Of a DNA stretch of 14,042 bases, positions 1-6,945 are shown one piece after another (position 1 is the stretch's first letter; each line of letters opens with the position of its first letter). Origin of the DNA: an uncultured Mailhella sp. (GTDB lineage: Bacteria > Desulfobacterota > Desulfovibrionia > Desulfovibrionales > Desulfovibrionaceae). The position numbers and the translations under genes were made by a program. Location: positions 1 to 14,042 of the forward strand of contig CAOMFZ010000037.1 in NCBI GenBank assembly GCA_948482415.1, given 5' to 3'. The notes under the pieces were generated by a model, which made no database searches, was not told the DNA's origin, and saw only the letters and a list, made by a program, of their open reading frames with translations.

Positions 1-2
1 CT

Positions 3-524
3 TTGCTTGATACGATTAATTTCCAAACTCAAAATGTGCAGGCCATGACAGTTTCAGAAATGCAGGCTTTGCAGGAGTTTTCCGGGAAAAAATCGGAACA
101 GAATCAGGAAAGTTCTCTTTTGGAACGGGCTCAGCGCATGCTCCTGATTGCCTGGTATAATGAAAATTTATTTTTGGAGCTTGTGCAAATAAATGAAAAA
201 TTGGCAAAGCAGCAGGAAATGCTGAAATCATTGCTTGATGATAATGCAGATGCAGTGCAAAAATTACAGCAAGTTGACGATGTTTTGCTTTCCTGGAAAC
301 AGGTTTTACCTGCGTTTATGCTCTATACTCAAGATGTTTCCGCATATTTTATTAACGATAACGTCATGGCAGAGGAAATTGCTCAGCTTGCGGAAAATAC
401 TGTTGAGGAAGATGAATTTCTTTGCTATTCTGTTGTCAGAGACGCGTTAATTCGTTTTATGGGAAAAGAATTTGCTCCTTATTGTAAAAAAAATGAGTAT
501 CTTTTTGTCGCAGTAAAAAAATAG
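3..524 (+). CDS. Hypothetical helical protein, possibly incomplete at the 5' end
   Basis: I do not recognise this protein. The frame is open from the window edge to the TAG at 522-524, so the TTG at 3 is only the first visible start; the true start may lie upstream, or be the ATG at 45. The visible 173 residues are rich in Glu, Gln, Leu and Lys and look all-helical, with likely coiled-coil character around residues 42-95. No signal peptide, membrane segment or metal motif is visible. The HAD phosphatase begins only 13 bases after the stop, suggesting co-transcription. The size and helical character resemble small export chaperones such as FlgN, but I see no diagnostic motif, so this is no more than a guess. 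Confidence 0.6.
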   Translation: MLDTINFQTQNVQAMTVSEMQALQEFSGKKSEQNQESSLLERAQRMLLIAWYNENLFLELVQINEKLAKQQEMLKSLLDDNADAVQKLQQVDDVLLSWKQVLPAFMLYTQDVSAYFINDNVMAEEIAQLAENTVEEDEFLCYSVVRDALIRFMGKEFAPYCKKNEYLFVAVKK

Positions 525-537
525 TGTGAGGATATAT

Positions 538-1236
538 ATGGCTTGTGATGATTGTATGGAATTGGATTTTCTTGTTGATTATATAAGAAGAAATTGCCAT
601 GGAGTGCCAAAGGGGCTTATTTTTGATTGTGACGGTGTTCTTATTGATTCTGTTGAAGCAAATATGGCATTCTATAATCTTATCCGCAAAAAGCTGGGTT
701 TGCCTGAACTCAATGAAGAGCAGCGCGAATACTGCCAAATGAGCACGGCAGCGCAGGCCCTTGATTATATTACACCTGCCGCCCTGCGCTCACAAATGCA
801 TGCCGTTGTGCAGGAAGTTTCCTATGCGCGTGATATTGAGCCCATGATACAGGCTTCTGAACATATTGTTTCCTTTCTGAAAGCAATAACAGGAAAATTT
901 TTATTGGGTATTCATACCAATAGAACCGGTCCCATTGATTATATGTTAAATCGTTTGGAAATGGGCGGTTATTTTGACCCTATTATGACAGTGCGCTACT
1001 GTGAGCCAAAACCCTCTCCGGACGGATCGATTAAAATTTTGAAACAATGGGCTATTTATCCCCATGAAGCGCTTTTTATCGGTGACAGCATCATGGACAT
1101 GCGGGCGGCACAAGGCGCGAAAATTCCTTTCATTTCTTATCGTAATGATAAAAAGATAATAAAAGACGGAACATGCTGTGATTTTGCCTTGCTTGAACAG
1201 GCTTTGCTTATTCTTTACAATGAAAAGAGCAGATAA
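538..1236 (+). CDS. HAD-superfamily hydrolase, phosphoglycolate phosphatase-like
   Basis: Soluble HAD-superfamily phosphatase of 232 residues. All four HAD motifs are present: motif I D30-C-D32-G (nucleophile D30, acid/base D32), motif II T127 in HTN, motif III K158 in EPKPSP, and motif IV GDS-IMD with D183 and D187 for magnesium. The helical insertion between motifs I and II (about residues 45-115) is the C1 cap of subfamily IA, the group containing Gph and PGMB-type enzymes. The substrate cannot be read from the sequence. The frame also offers a GTG at 526, but GAGG at 528-531 sits six bases before the ATG at 538, so I chose the ATG. A short Cys-containing N-terminal extension (residues 1-25) precedes the catalytic domain. 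It is probably co-transcribed with the upstream hypothetical gene. Confidence 0.88.
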   Translation: MACDDCMELDFLVDYIRRNCHGVPKGLIFDCDGVLIDSVEANMAFYNLIRKKLGLPELNEEQREYCQMSTAAQALDYITPAALRSQMHAVVQEVSYARDIEPMIQASEHIVSFLKAITGKFLLGIHTNRTGPIDYMLNRLEMGGYFDPIMTVRYCEPKPSPDGSIKILKQWAIYPHEALFIGDSIMDMRAAQGAKIPFISYRNDKKIIKDGTCCDFALLEQALLILYNEKSR

Positions 1237-1247
1237 AAATATTTTTC

Positions 1248-1276
1248 TTTACAAAGAAGAATTTTTCGAGTAAACG
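1248..1276 (+). promoter_or_regulatory. Possible sigma-70 promoter for dksA
   Basis: TTTACA at 1248-1253 and TAAACG at 1271-1276 are separated by 17 bases, upstream of the dksA start at 1333. The -35 box is close to consensus, but the -10 box is weak. The surroundings are A/T-rich, so a chance match is quite possible. Confidence 0.25.
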
Positions 1277-1332
1277 AGGCGAAATGTACTTACAACTCAT
1301 GCCGTTTTTTTTCGGCACTGGGAGGAGGAACT

Positions 1333-1695
1333 TTGACACCTGATGATTTAGAATTTTTTAAAAAACTGCTTGACCAAATGCTTATTGAAGCACAGCAAAA
1401 CGGTGATTCAACATTGGAAGATTTGACTGAAAGTCCAAGCAGTTATGCAGATCCTACTGATAGAGCTTCTGTTGAGTCTGACCGTTCCTTTACACTGCGT
1501 ATTCGAGACAGAGAACGTCGCCTTATTCATAAAATATATGATGCACAACAACGTATTGAAAGCGGAACATACGGCATATGTGAAGAGTGCGGAGAAGAAA
1601 TCGGCTTTGCCAGATTAAAGGCCCGTCCGGTAACAACGCTTTGTGTGGACTGCAAAGCCCGTCAGGAAGAGGGTGAAGATATTCAGGGAAGCTAA
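1333..1695 (+). CDS. dksA: DksA/TraR-family transcription regulator
   Basis: RNA polymerase-binding regulator that in studied bacteria enters the secondary channel and, with ppGpp, reprograms transcription on starvation. The 120 residues show the family architecture: an N-terminal helix, a coiled-coil hairpin with the tip motif D40-P-T-D43-R-A45 (the DxxDxA signature of functional DksA), and a C4 zinc finger with C83-x2-C86 and C104-x2-C107. It is shorter than E. coli DksA (151 residues), mainly at the N terminus. Translation starts at TTG 1333: the unusually strong ribosome binding site GGAGGAGG lies at 1321-1328, and no ATG or GTG in frame fits it. A small hairpin with a poly-T loop (1300-1317) lies just upstream. 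The gene is followed by its own terminator, so it is probably monocistronic. Confidence 0.95.
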   Translation: MTPDDLEFFKKLLDQMLIEAQQNGDSTLEDLTESPSSYADPTDRASVESDRSFTLRIRDRERRLIHKIYDAQQRIESGTYGICEECGEEIGFARLKARPVTTLCVDCKARQEEGEDIQGS

Positions 1696-1736
1696 AAGCT
1701 GTCAGAAAGGGCAGCACAGGGATAGCTGAAAAATAT

Positions 1737-1770
1737 AAAGTTCTTTTATTTCGGTAAAAGAACTTTTTTT
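1737..1770 (+). terminator. Intrinsic terminator of dksA
   Basis: Inverted repeat with an 11-bp perfect stem (1738-1748 with 1755-1765), a six-base loop TTTCGG, and a run of T through 1770. It lies 42 bases after the dksA stop codon and separates dksA from the NFACT gene. Confidence 0.85.
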
Positions 1771-1803
1771 GTAAATGATTTTTGTGAGAGATTTTTTGAG
1801 CAT

Positions 1804-3627
1804 ATGGACGCACATCTTTTCAGACGCCTTTGTGAAGATTTACTGCCTGCCCTGATTGGGGCAAGAATTGAGAAAATTTATCAAGTGGCTGACGGGGTTA
1901 TTACCTTTTCTTTATATGGTCTTGGAAATATACAGCAAAAATATTTTGCGGAAAAGAATATGCCTTCTGCTTCGTCTTTTAATGCACAAAAATATTATTT
2001 GACCTATAAAGAGGGGAAGGACGCGTATTTGTTTTTGAGCCACAGCCGTGTGGCAAAAAATGATGAACCGCCTGCTTTTATTATGCGTCTGCGCAAATAT
2101 CTGACAGGAAAGCATATCAAAACCGTGACAGCAAATTGGCTTTTACGGAAAATTATTTTTGAAGTGCAGGATTGCTGGTTTGAAATAGATTTGCGAAATG
2201 GTGTGGAACTGTATTTTAATTGTCCTGAAAATGCGCTTTGTTCTCCGCAGAATACTTATTTATCCTTTGAAAATTCGTATGTGCTGTCGCCAGCCCTTAC
2301 TGATGAAAATTTTGCCCTGTATTGGGCGGATTTTTCGCTTTTGTCACAGGTTAATAATAAAGATATCTGGAAAGAATACCAGACACTGACCCCGCTTTTA
2401 CGCAAAACACTGCCGCATCTTCCTTTTGAAGAACAGGCCTCTCTTTATGCGGATTTGCAGTTTGGGGGCGGTGACATTTTTGTGTATACACAAAACACAC
2501 GGCAGTTAAAAATCAATCAGTCTGTGGAAAATAATCCGCTGCAATTTGCGAAAGCTGATGATAATTTTCTGCTCTGCGCATGGAAACTGCCGCAGGAATT
2601 GCTCGTCAATATGGGATATTCGCCTGAAATAAAAGAACTTGTTTTTGAAAATGCATTGGAGGCATCCCTGTATGTTGGGGATATGGTTTTAGCCAAAATT
2701 CAAAAGCAAAATGCCAATTCCAATGTTAAACAGCTGCAGGCACAATTAAAACGTTTTGCGCGTCTGGAAATTAAGCTTGCAGAAGAGGAAGAACGGCTGA
2801 ACAAGCTCATAGAAAAAAAAGAGCAGGCACTTCTTTTGCAGGCAAATTTATATCAGTTTCAGGCTGATTATAAGGCTGAGTATATTCTTGAGTATGATTA
2901 TGCCGGACAGGAAGTAAAAATTCTTTTGGATAAGGCAAAAACTGTTCGTGAAAATATGGAAAATTATTTTCATGCTGCGGCACGGGGCATGCGCGGGCTT
3001 GAGCATTTGGAGCGGCGTAAAAAAGAACTGGCAGAAGAGAGAGATACACTTTTAAATAGAATTTGGGAAGAAAGTGCCGGGGCAAGTATTAAAGAACCAA
3101 AACAAAGAGCACAAAAAACACCGCAAGCAGACTATGGCTTGCTTGGCAAAACCGGAAATGTGAATAAAAAAGGCAAGTTTACCCAAGTTGTTGCGGTAAA
3201 AAATGACAAAAATAAAACTGTCGGCAAATATCCCAAAGAAGTGCAGATTTTTCGCAGTTCTGACGGTTTTATGATTTTGCGGGGCAGAGATACAAAGGGC
3301 AATGGTTTGGCTCTGAAAATGGCTTCTTCTTATGATATTTGGGTGCATATTGCCGAGGGGGCTTCTGCCCATGTGATTATAAAACGTGACCACGCCAAAC
3401 AGGAAATCCCGCCGCAAACCATGCAGGAAGCAGGCACACTGGCACTTTTAAAAAGCTGGGTCAAAGATCAGAAAAAAGGCTATATTCAATATAGTTATGC
3501 AAAATTTATCCGTCCCATGAAAAATGCCGCCGCCGGTTTGGTGCATGTGGACAAAAGCGAAGGAACTTTGGAAATAACCATTGTTCCGGAATATGAAGAG
3601 CAATTAAAAATAGAAAAGCACGAATAA
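1804..3627 (+). CDS. NFACT-family protein (Rqc2/RqcH-like, ribosome quality control)
   Basis: Members of this family bind stalled 60S/50S subunits; bacterial RqcH recruits tRNA-Ala to add C-terminal alanine tails. This 607-residue protein has the family layout: an NFACT-N domain (residues 1 to about 140), a middle region, a long coiled coil (about 300-420), a basic linker, and a C-terminal NFACT-R (DUF814) domain at about 488-593 with the expected DIWVH and SAHVII blocks. The PPAFIM-RLRKYL block (89-100) aligns without gaps to my recollection of B. subtilis RqcH. On that alignment the tRNA-contacting D of the DR motif is L114, while R115 is kept. The following conserved block around residues 126-138 is also diverged. 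It may therefore be a lineage variant with altered activity. It sits alone after the dksA terminator. Ribosome binding site: weak GAG at 1798-1800. Confidence 0.9.
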   Translation: MDAHLFRRLCEDLLPALIGARIEKIYQVADGVITFSLYGLGNIQQKYFAEKNMPSASSFNAQKYYLTYKEGKDAYLFLSHSRVAKNDEPPAFIMRLRKYLTGKHIKTVTANWLLRKIIFEVQDCWFEIDLRNGVELYFNCPENALCSPQNTYLSFENSYVLSPALTDENFALYWADFSLLSQVNNKDIWKEYQTLTPLLRKTLPHLPFEEQASLYADLQFGGGDIFVYTQNTRQLKINQSVENNPLQFAKADDNFLLCAWKLPQELLVNMGYSPEIKELVFENALEASLYVGDMVLAKIQKQNANSNVKQLQAQLKRFARLEIKLAEEEERLNKLIEKKEQALLLQANLYQFQADYKAEYILEYDYAGQEVKILLDKAKTVRENMENYFHAAARGMRGLEHLERRKKELAEERDTLLNRIWEESAGASIKEPKQRAQKTPQADYGLLGKTGNVNKKGKFTQVVAVKNDKNKTVGKYPKEVQIFRSSDGFMILRGRDTKGNGLALKMASSYDIWVHIAEGASAHVIIKRDHAKQEIPPQTMQEAGTLALLKSWVKDQKKGYIQYSYAKFIRPMKNAAAGLVHVDKSEGTLEITIVPEYEEQLKIEKHE

Positions 3628-3630
3628 ATC
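3614..3630 (+). repeat. 17-bp direct repeat, copy 1
   Basis: The 17 bases AAAAGCACGAATAAATC at 3614-3630 are repeated exactly at 3774-3790, 160 bases downstream. This copy includes the last codons and the TAA stop of the NFACT gene; the flanking bases on both sides differ. Confidence 0.8.
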
Positions 3631-3672
3631 GTATTTGCTGAGAGCAGTTCCTGTAATTCTTGAGAATTTTGC

Positions 3673-3704
3673 AGGGGGAAAACTTTTGGAAAAGTTTTCC
3701 CCCT
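3673..3704. repeat. Perfect 32-bp palindrome in the convergent intergenic region
   Basis: Positions 3673-3687 and 3690-3704 are exact reverse complements, 15 bp each with a GG centre; the base of the stem is five G-C pairs. Flanking AATTTT (3665-3670) and AAAATT (3708-3713) could extend the stem after a short internal loop. It lies 45 bases after the NFACT stop. No uninterrupted T run follows on either strand, so it is not a classic terminator, although it could still help 3'-end formation or stability. Confidence 0.75.
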
Positions 3705-3732
3705 TGTAAAATTATAATTTTTAGTGTTAACC

Positions 3733-3744
3733 GGAAATGCTCTA
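3733..3744 (-). repeat. Short dispersed repeat, minus-strand copy
   Basis: Read on the minus strand this is TAGAGCATTTCC, identical to 13850-13861 on the plus strand. The flanks are similar too (GGTATC versus GGATAC before it, GTTAACA versus TGTAACA after it), which suggests a diverged dispersed repeat rather than a chance 12-mer. CCGGAA at 3731-3736 and TTCCGG at 3761-3766 also form an inverted pair. Confidence 0.45.
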
Positions 3745-3770
3745 ATGATACCATAAAATATTCCGGCAAT

Positions 3771-3800
3771 AAAAAAAGCACGAATAAATCCGTGCTTTTT
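3771..3800 (-). terminator. Terminator of cheW, probably bidirectional
   Basis: A 10-bp perfect stem (3773-3782 with 3791-3800) and an eight-base loop lie 26 bases past the cheW stop on the minus strand, where the stem ends in a run of seven T. On the plus strand the stem ends in five T, so it may also stop transcription coming from the NFACT gene. The left arm and loop contain the second copy of the 17-bp direct repeat. Confidence 0.8.
3774..3790 (+). repeat. 17-bp direct repeat, copy 2
   Basis: Exact copy of 3614-3630, lying in the left arm and loop of the terminator between the convergent NFACT and cheW genes. Confidence 0.8.
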
Positions 3801-3825
3801 GTGTATTCTTATTGTGTTTGTTTTC

Positions 3826-4335
3826 TTATTTAATAGAAGGAAGAGCGAGGGTTTCCGGGATTTCGGAGTTGGCGAACAAGAAGCCCATATTCAGCAAAAT
3901 AAGCAGTCTGTCGTCTAATTTACCAACGCCTTCAATATATTCGGCGCCCACACCTGCTACTACCGGCGGTGCATTTTCCACTGTATTGGCAGGAATTCTG
4001 AGAACCTCGGAAACAGAGTCCACTAAAAAGCCTACCAGCTGATTTTCCCAAACCATAACAATAATTCTTGTTTGGTCTGTCTGTTCAATTTCCGGCATGT
4101 GGAAACGTTTTCTAAGCCCCACAACAGGGAGCACACGGCCGCGCAGGTTGATAACGCCCTCAATAAAATGAGGTGCATGAGGAACTGGCGTGATTTGTAC
4201 AAGGCGGATAATTTCACTTACAATTAAAATATCAACGGCAAATTCTTCTTCACCGAGTTTAAATGATACCAACTGTAAAATTTTATTATTTTGCTCGTCT
4301 ACAGAATTAGGTTTTATTTCATGTGCTTGACTCAT
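3826..4335 (-). CDS. cheW: Chemotaxis coupling protein CheW
   Basis: CheW links the chemotaxis kinase CheA to chemoreceptors in the cytoplasmic signalling array. The 169-residue protein is a single CheW domain (about residues 18-155). It has the hallmark NLRGRVLPVV at 63-72, including the Arg (R65) that corresponds to the receptor/CheA contact in E. coli CheW, and the later VGFLVDSVSEVLRI and EGVGKLDDRLLILL blocks. The N-terminal 17 residues and C-terminal 15 are extra and polar. The ATG at 4333-4335 is preceded by AAGGGGA (4341-4347, minus strand) at good spacing. It has no chemotaxis neighbours, a terminator behind it and a probable promoter in front, so it appears to be a single-gene unit. 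Its presence implies receptors and CheA elsewhere in the genome. Confidence 0.95.
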   Translation of the reverse strand: MSQAHEIKPNSVDEQNNKILQLVSFKLGEEEFAVDILIVSEIIRLVQITPVPHAPHFIEGVINLRGRVLPVVGLRKRFHMPEIEQTDQTRIIVMVWENQLVGFLVDSVSEVLRIPANTVENAPPVVAGVGAEYIEGVGKLDDRLLILLNMGFLFANSEIPETLALPSIK

Positions 4336-4439
4336 AAATATCCCCTTATTAGAAATTGCGAATAATTCAAGCTACCTTATACATCGGCAATAAATCTAAA
4401 AAGTATAGAGTTATTTTTATATTTAATTCTTTAAAGTGC

Positions 4440-4467
4440 AGTGTATCAAAAAATTGCCGGTCGTCAA
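4440..4467 (-). promoter_or_regulatory. Probable sigma-70 promoter of cheW
   Basis: On the minus strand TTGACG (4462-4467) is followed after 16 bases by TACACT (4440-4445), a good match to sigma-70 boxes. It lies about 105 bases upstream of the cheW ATG, which would give a long A/T-rich leader. A TATACT nearer the gene lacks a good -35 partner. Confidence 0.45.
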
Positions 4468-4499
4468 GATTTTTATAGCAGTAAACAGCCTGCAATCAG

Positions 4500-6164
4500 C
4501 TAAATAAAATGAATAATATTTTCAATAATGGGTTCGCGTTCCAGCACGTCTCTGAAAAAACGCCGCAGGGCAAGGCGGATCATTTCAGGCAATTTGTCAA
4601 GATTTTTGCCGTTAAGCAGTTCTAATTGTTCCAAAATAAGGCATTGAGCGTCCTGCAGGTAATGATTGAACTGCTGTTCAAAAACAAAGCCATGGGAAAT
4701 AACATGAGGACCGGTGATAATTTCTCCGTTTTCCTTATTCAGCACAAGGGAAACAATGACAATTCCCTCATTGGAGAGAACGCGGCGTTCTTTCAGTACC
4801 AGCTGTCCTACATCTCCAACCCCTTTACCGTCCACCAGCACAAAATTAATGGGCTCACTGCTTTCTTTTTCAAACGTGCCGTCAGCATAAAAACATATGG
4901 GCTGACCGTCTTCCAAAAGGTGACAGTTTGCTATGCCAATTTCTTTTGCTAATCCGATATGTTGGGATAAATGTCTGTATTCGCCGTGCAAAGGAATAAA
5001 ATGCTCGGGTTTGGCAAGTTCTAAAATCGTTTTGAGCTCTTCATAACAGGCATGTCCGGTGGCATGAATGGTAAAGCGCTCATCGTGAAAAACCGCTGCA
5101 CCCTGTTTATACATCTGGTTAATCATGCGTGAAACTGCCTTTGCGTTGCCGGGAATTGTACGGGAGGACATAATCACGGTATCGCCCTCCTGTAAAGCAA
5201 GGCGTTTGTGTTCGCCGGAAGATATGCGCGTGAGGGCGGATAAGGCTTCCCCCTGTGTGCCGGTAGCAAGAACAATGGTTTTTTCCCGGCTAAGTTCCGT
5301 GATGCTTTCATCAATTTCCTGATAATATTTTTCAGATGTTAAATAGCCCAGTTCCTGTGCAATGCTAATATTCGCGGCAAGGCTTCGTCCGCTGATAATC
5401 ACATGTTTGCCATGTTTTTTGGCAAGTTCAAAAACAGTGCGTATGCGCTGAATATGGCTGGCGAAAAGGGCGATAACAATACGTCCTTTGGTTTGGAAAA
5501 AAATTTGGTCGAGTCCCTCTTTGACCATGGTTTCAGAAGCAGAGTGATTGTGGTTTTCAATATTGGTGGAGTCAGAAAGCAAAAGTTTTATTCCGTTTTT
5601 GCTGAATTCTTTTAAATCTTCCTGCAAGGCACAGCTGCATTCAAGGGGATAGACCGCTGCATGTTCATCCAGCTTGAAATCGCCGGTATAAACAATTTTG
5701 CCAATGGGACTTTCAATAAAATATGCGTAACCGCCCGGAATAGAGTGGCAGACGGGAATGGCTTGAAAGGTGAGTGAGCCCAGTTTTATGGTGTCATATG
5801 TTTCCACCAAAATAAGATTGGCACGTTCCAAAAGCCCGCGCTCCGTGAGCTTGTGCCTGACAAGGGCAAGGGTAAAGGCAGAGCCGTAAATATTGATATT
5901 TTTGACAACCCGCAAAAGCCACGGCAGAGCGCCGATATGGTCTTCATGTCCATGGGTTAAAACAACGCCTAAAAATTTTTCTTTTGTATTGATAAGACTG
6001 TCAAAAGATGGAATAATTGCATCTATTCCGAAATGGCTGTCATCAGGAAACATGAGTCCGCAGTCCATAAGGAAAATGCCGTCTTCACACTCCCATTTCT
6101 GGCAGTTGAGTCCGATTTCTCCAAGGCCGCCAAGGGGGCGTATGCGTAAAAATTTTGTTGCCAT
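4500..6164 (-). CDS. rnj: Ribonuclease J
   Basis: Metallo-beta-lactamase/beta-CASP ribonuclease with 5'-3' exonuclease and endonuclease activity in mRNA decay and rRNA maturation. The 554 residues match the family length. Visible zinc-site residues are H71-G-H73-E-D75-H76, H140, D162 (in YTGDF) and H393 (in PLHGEY); the beta-CASP domain spans about 200-365 and includes HATGHA near 367-372. The C-terminal domain (about 450-554) is present. The frame could begin at an ATG at 6207-6209, but AAGGAG (6170-6175, minus strand) stands directly before the ATG at 6162-6164, and the protein then begins MATKFLRI, as usual for the family, so I chose that start. Divergent from pgsA; no clear terminator follows it. 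Confidence 0.96.
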   Translation of the reverse strand: MATKFLRIRPLGGLGEIGLNCQKWECEDGIFLMDCGLMFPDDSHFGIDAIIPSFDSLINTKEKFLGVVLTHGHEDHIGALPWLLRVVKNINIYGSAFTLALVRHKLTERGLLERANLILVETYDTIKLGSLTFQAIPVCHSIPGGYAYFIESPIGKIVYTGDFKLDEHAAVYPLECSCALQEDLKEFSKNGIKLLLSDSTNIENHNHSASETMVKEGLDQIFFQTKGRIVIALFASHIQRIRTVFELAKKHGKHVIISGRSLAANISIAQELGYLTSEKYYQEIDESITELSREKTIVLATGTQGEALSALTRISSGEHKRLALQEGDTVIMSSRTIPGNAKAVSRMINQMYKQGAAVFHDERFTIHATGHACYEELKTILELAKPEHFIPLHGEYRHLSQHIGLAKEIGIANCHLLEDGQPICFYADGTFEKESSEPINFVLVDGKGVGDVGQLVLKERRVLSNEGIVIVSLVLNKENGEIITGPHVISHGFVFEQQFNHYLQDAQCLILEQLELLNGKNLDKLPEMIRLALRRFFRDVLEREPIIENIIHFI

Positions 6165-6336
6165 TTTTTCTCCTTTTTTTTGTATATCCTGTTTTGTAAA
6201 AAAAGACAAAAACTTTTTCTTTCATTTCCCAAACTTGTCAGCAAAAAAAAGCGAAAATACCTGTTTTTATTCTTGCATTAGCTTTTATATTATGTTAAAA
6301 AAAATAAAATTAATTAGGGTGATAGTGAGTTTTCTT

Positions 6337-6936
6337 ATGCTTAAGCAAAAAAAAGATTTTTTTTGTGCTTTTTGGAATTCTGCAAAGAATTTAAATCTCG
6401 CCACGAAGATAACACTTCTTCGTATAATTATTATTATCCCTATTTTAATGCTTCTTTCTACCGCAACAAGATTTGCTTGTTTTTTGGCATGTTTGACCTT
6501 TGTTGTTGCAGCCCTCAGTGATTTTATTGACGGCTATATAGCAAGACGGTACGGGCAGGTTACCAGTCTTGGCAAATTTCTTGACCCTCTTGCGGATAAA
6601 TTCCTTATTTGTACGGTCATGGTGGAACTCTGTGCTTTGGGCTGGATACCGGCATGGGCTGTGCATGTTGTCATTGTCCGTGAGCTTGCCGTCACAGGAC
6701 TTCGGGCTGTTGCCGTGGACTACGGCATTGTTTTGGCGGCTGATACCTTTGGGAAATGGAAAACAACATTCCAAATTTTAGCGCTTATTCCATTGATGCT
6801 CAATTATGCGTATTTTGGCATTGATTTGCATCTTATTGGTATGATTTTACTGTACATTGCCGTCTTTTTTACTGTTTTATCCGGCTGTAATTATTTTTAT
6901 ACCTTTTGTGTTGATATTCATGATAGAGAAGTGTGA
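6337..6936 (+). CDS. pgsA: CDP-diacylglycerol--glycerol-3-phosphate 3-phosphatidyltransferase
   Basis: Inner-membrane enzyme that makes phosphatidylglycerophosphate, the first committed step to phosphatidylglycerol and cardiolipin. The complete CDP-alcohol phosphatidyltransferase signature is present: D62-x2-D65-G66-x2-A69-R70-x8-G79-x3-D83-x3-D87. Hydrophobic segments lie at about 25-60, 88-130 and 145-187. The TLLRI block near 26-30 is the normal N-terminal landmark, so the long open frame reaching back to 5893 over RNase J is not part of the gene. I chose ATG 6337 (199 residues); GTG at 6319 or 6325 and ATG at 6292 are alternatives, and no ribosome binding site is decisive. It begins a four-gene plus-strand run with an FtsB-like gene, a TPR gene and a lipoprotein gene. 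Confidence 0.93.
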   Translation: MLKQKKDFFCAFWNSAKNLNLATKITLLRIIIIIPILMLLSTATRFACFLACLTFVVAALSDFIDGYIARRYGQVTSLGKFLDPLADKFLICTVMVELCALGWIPAWAVHVVIVRELAVTGLRAVAVDYGIVLAADTFGKWKTTFQILALIPLMLNYAYFGIDLHLIGMILLYIAVFFTVLSGCNYFYTFCVDIHDREV

Positions 6937-6945
6937 GTGCAATTT

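Noticed and set aside
526..537. GTG start of the HAD phosphatase
   Set aside because: The GAGG ribosome binding site overlaps the first codons of that version and is ideally placed for the ATG at 538.
3812..4042. Plus-strand open frame opposite cheW
   Set aside because: It is antisense to a clearly recognised CheW, has no plausible ribosome binding site and no family features.
6165..6209. Longer RNase J start at the ATG at 6207-6209
   Set aside because: The ribosome binding site AAGGAG lies after that start and directly before the ATG at 6162-6164, which also gives the family's normal N terminus.
6181..6209. Minus-strand TTGTCT and TATACA boxes with a 17-base spacer before RNase J
   Set aside because: The predicted transcription start would fall in the ribosome binding site, leaving almost no leader, so this looks like a chance match in A/T-rich DNA.
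6265..6293. TATTAT as a -10 box for pgsA
   Set aside because: No convincing -35 box at the right distance; the region is simply A/T-rich.
5893..6336. Long N-terminal extension of the pgsA reading frame
   Set aside because: It overlaps RNase J on the other strand, and the family starts just before the TLLRI block; the extra residues look like antisense of a real gene.
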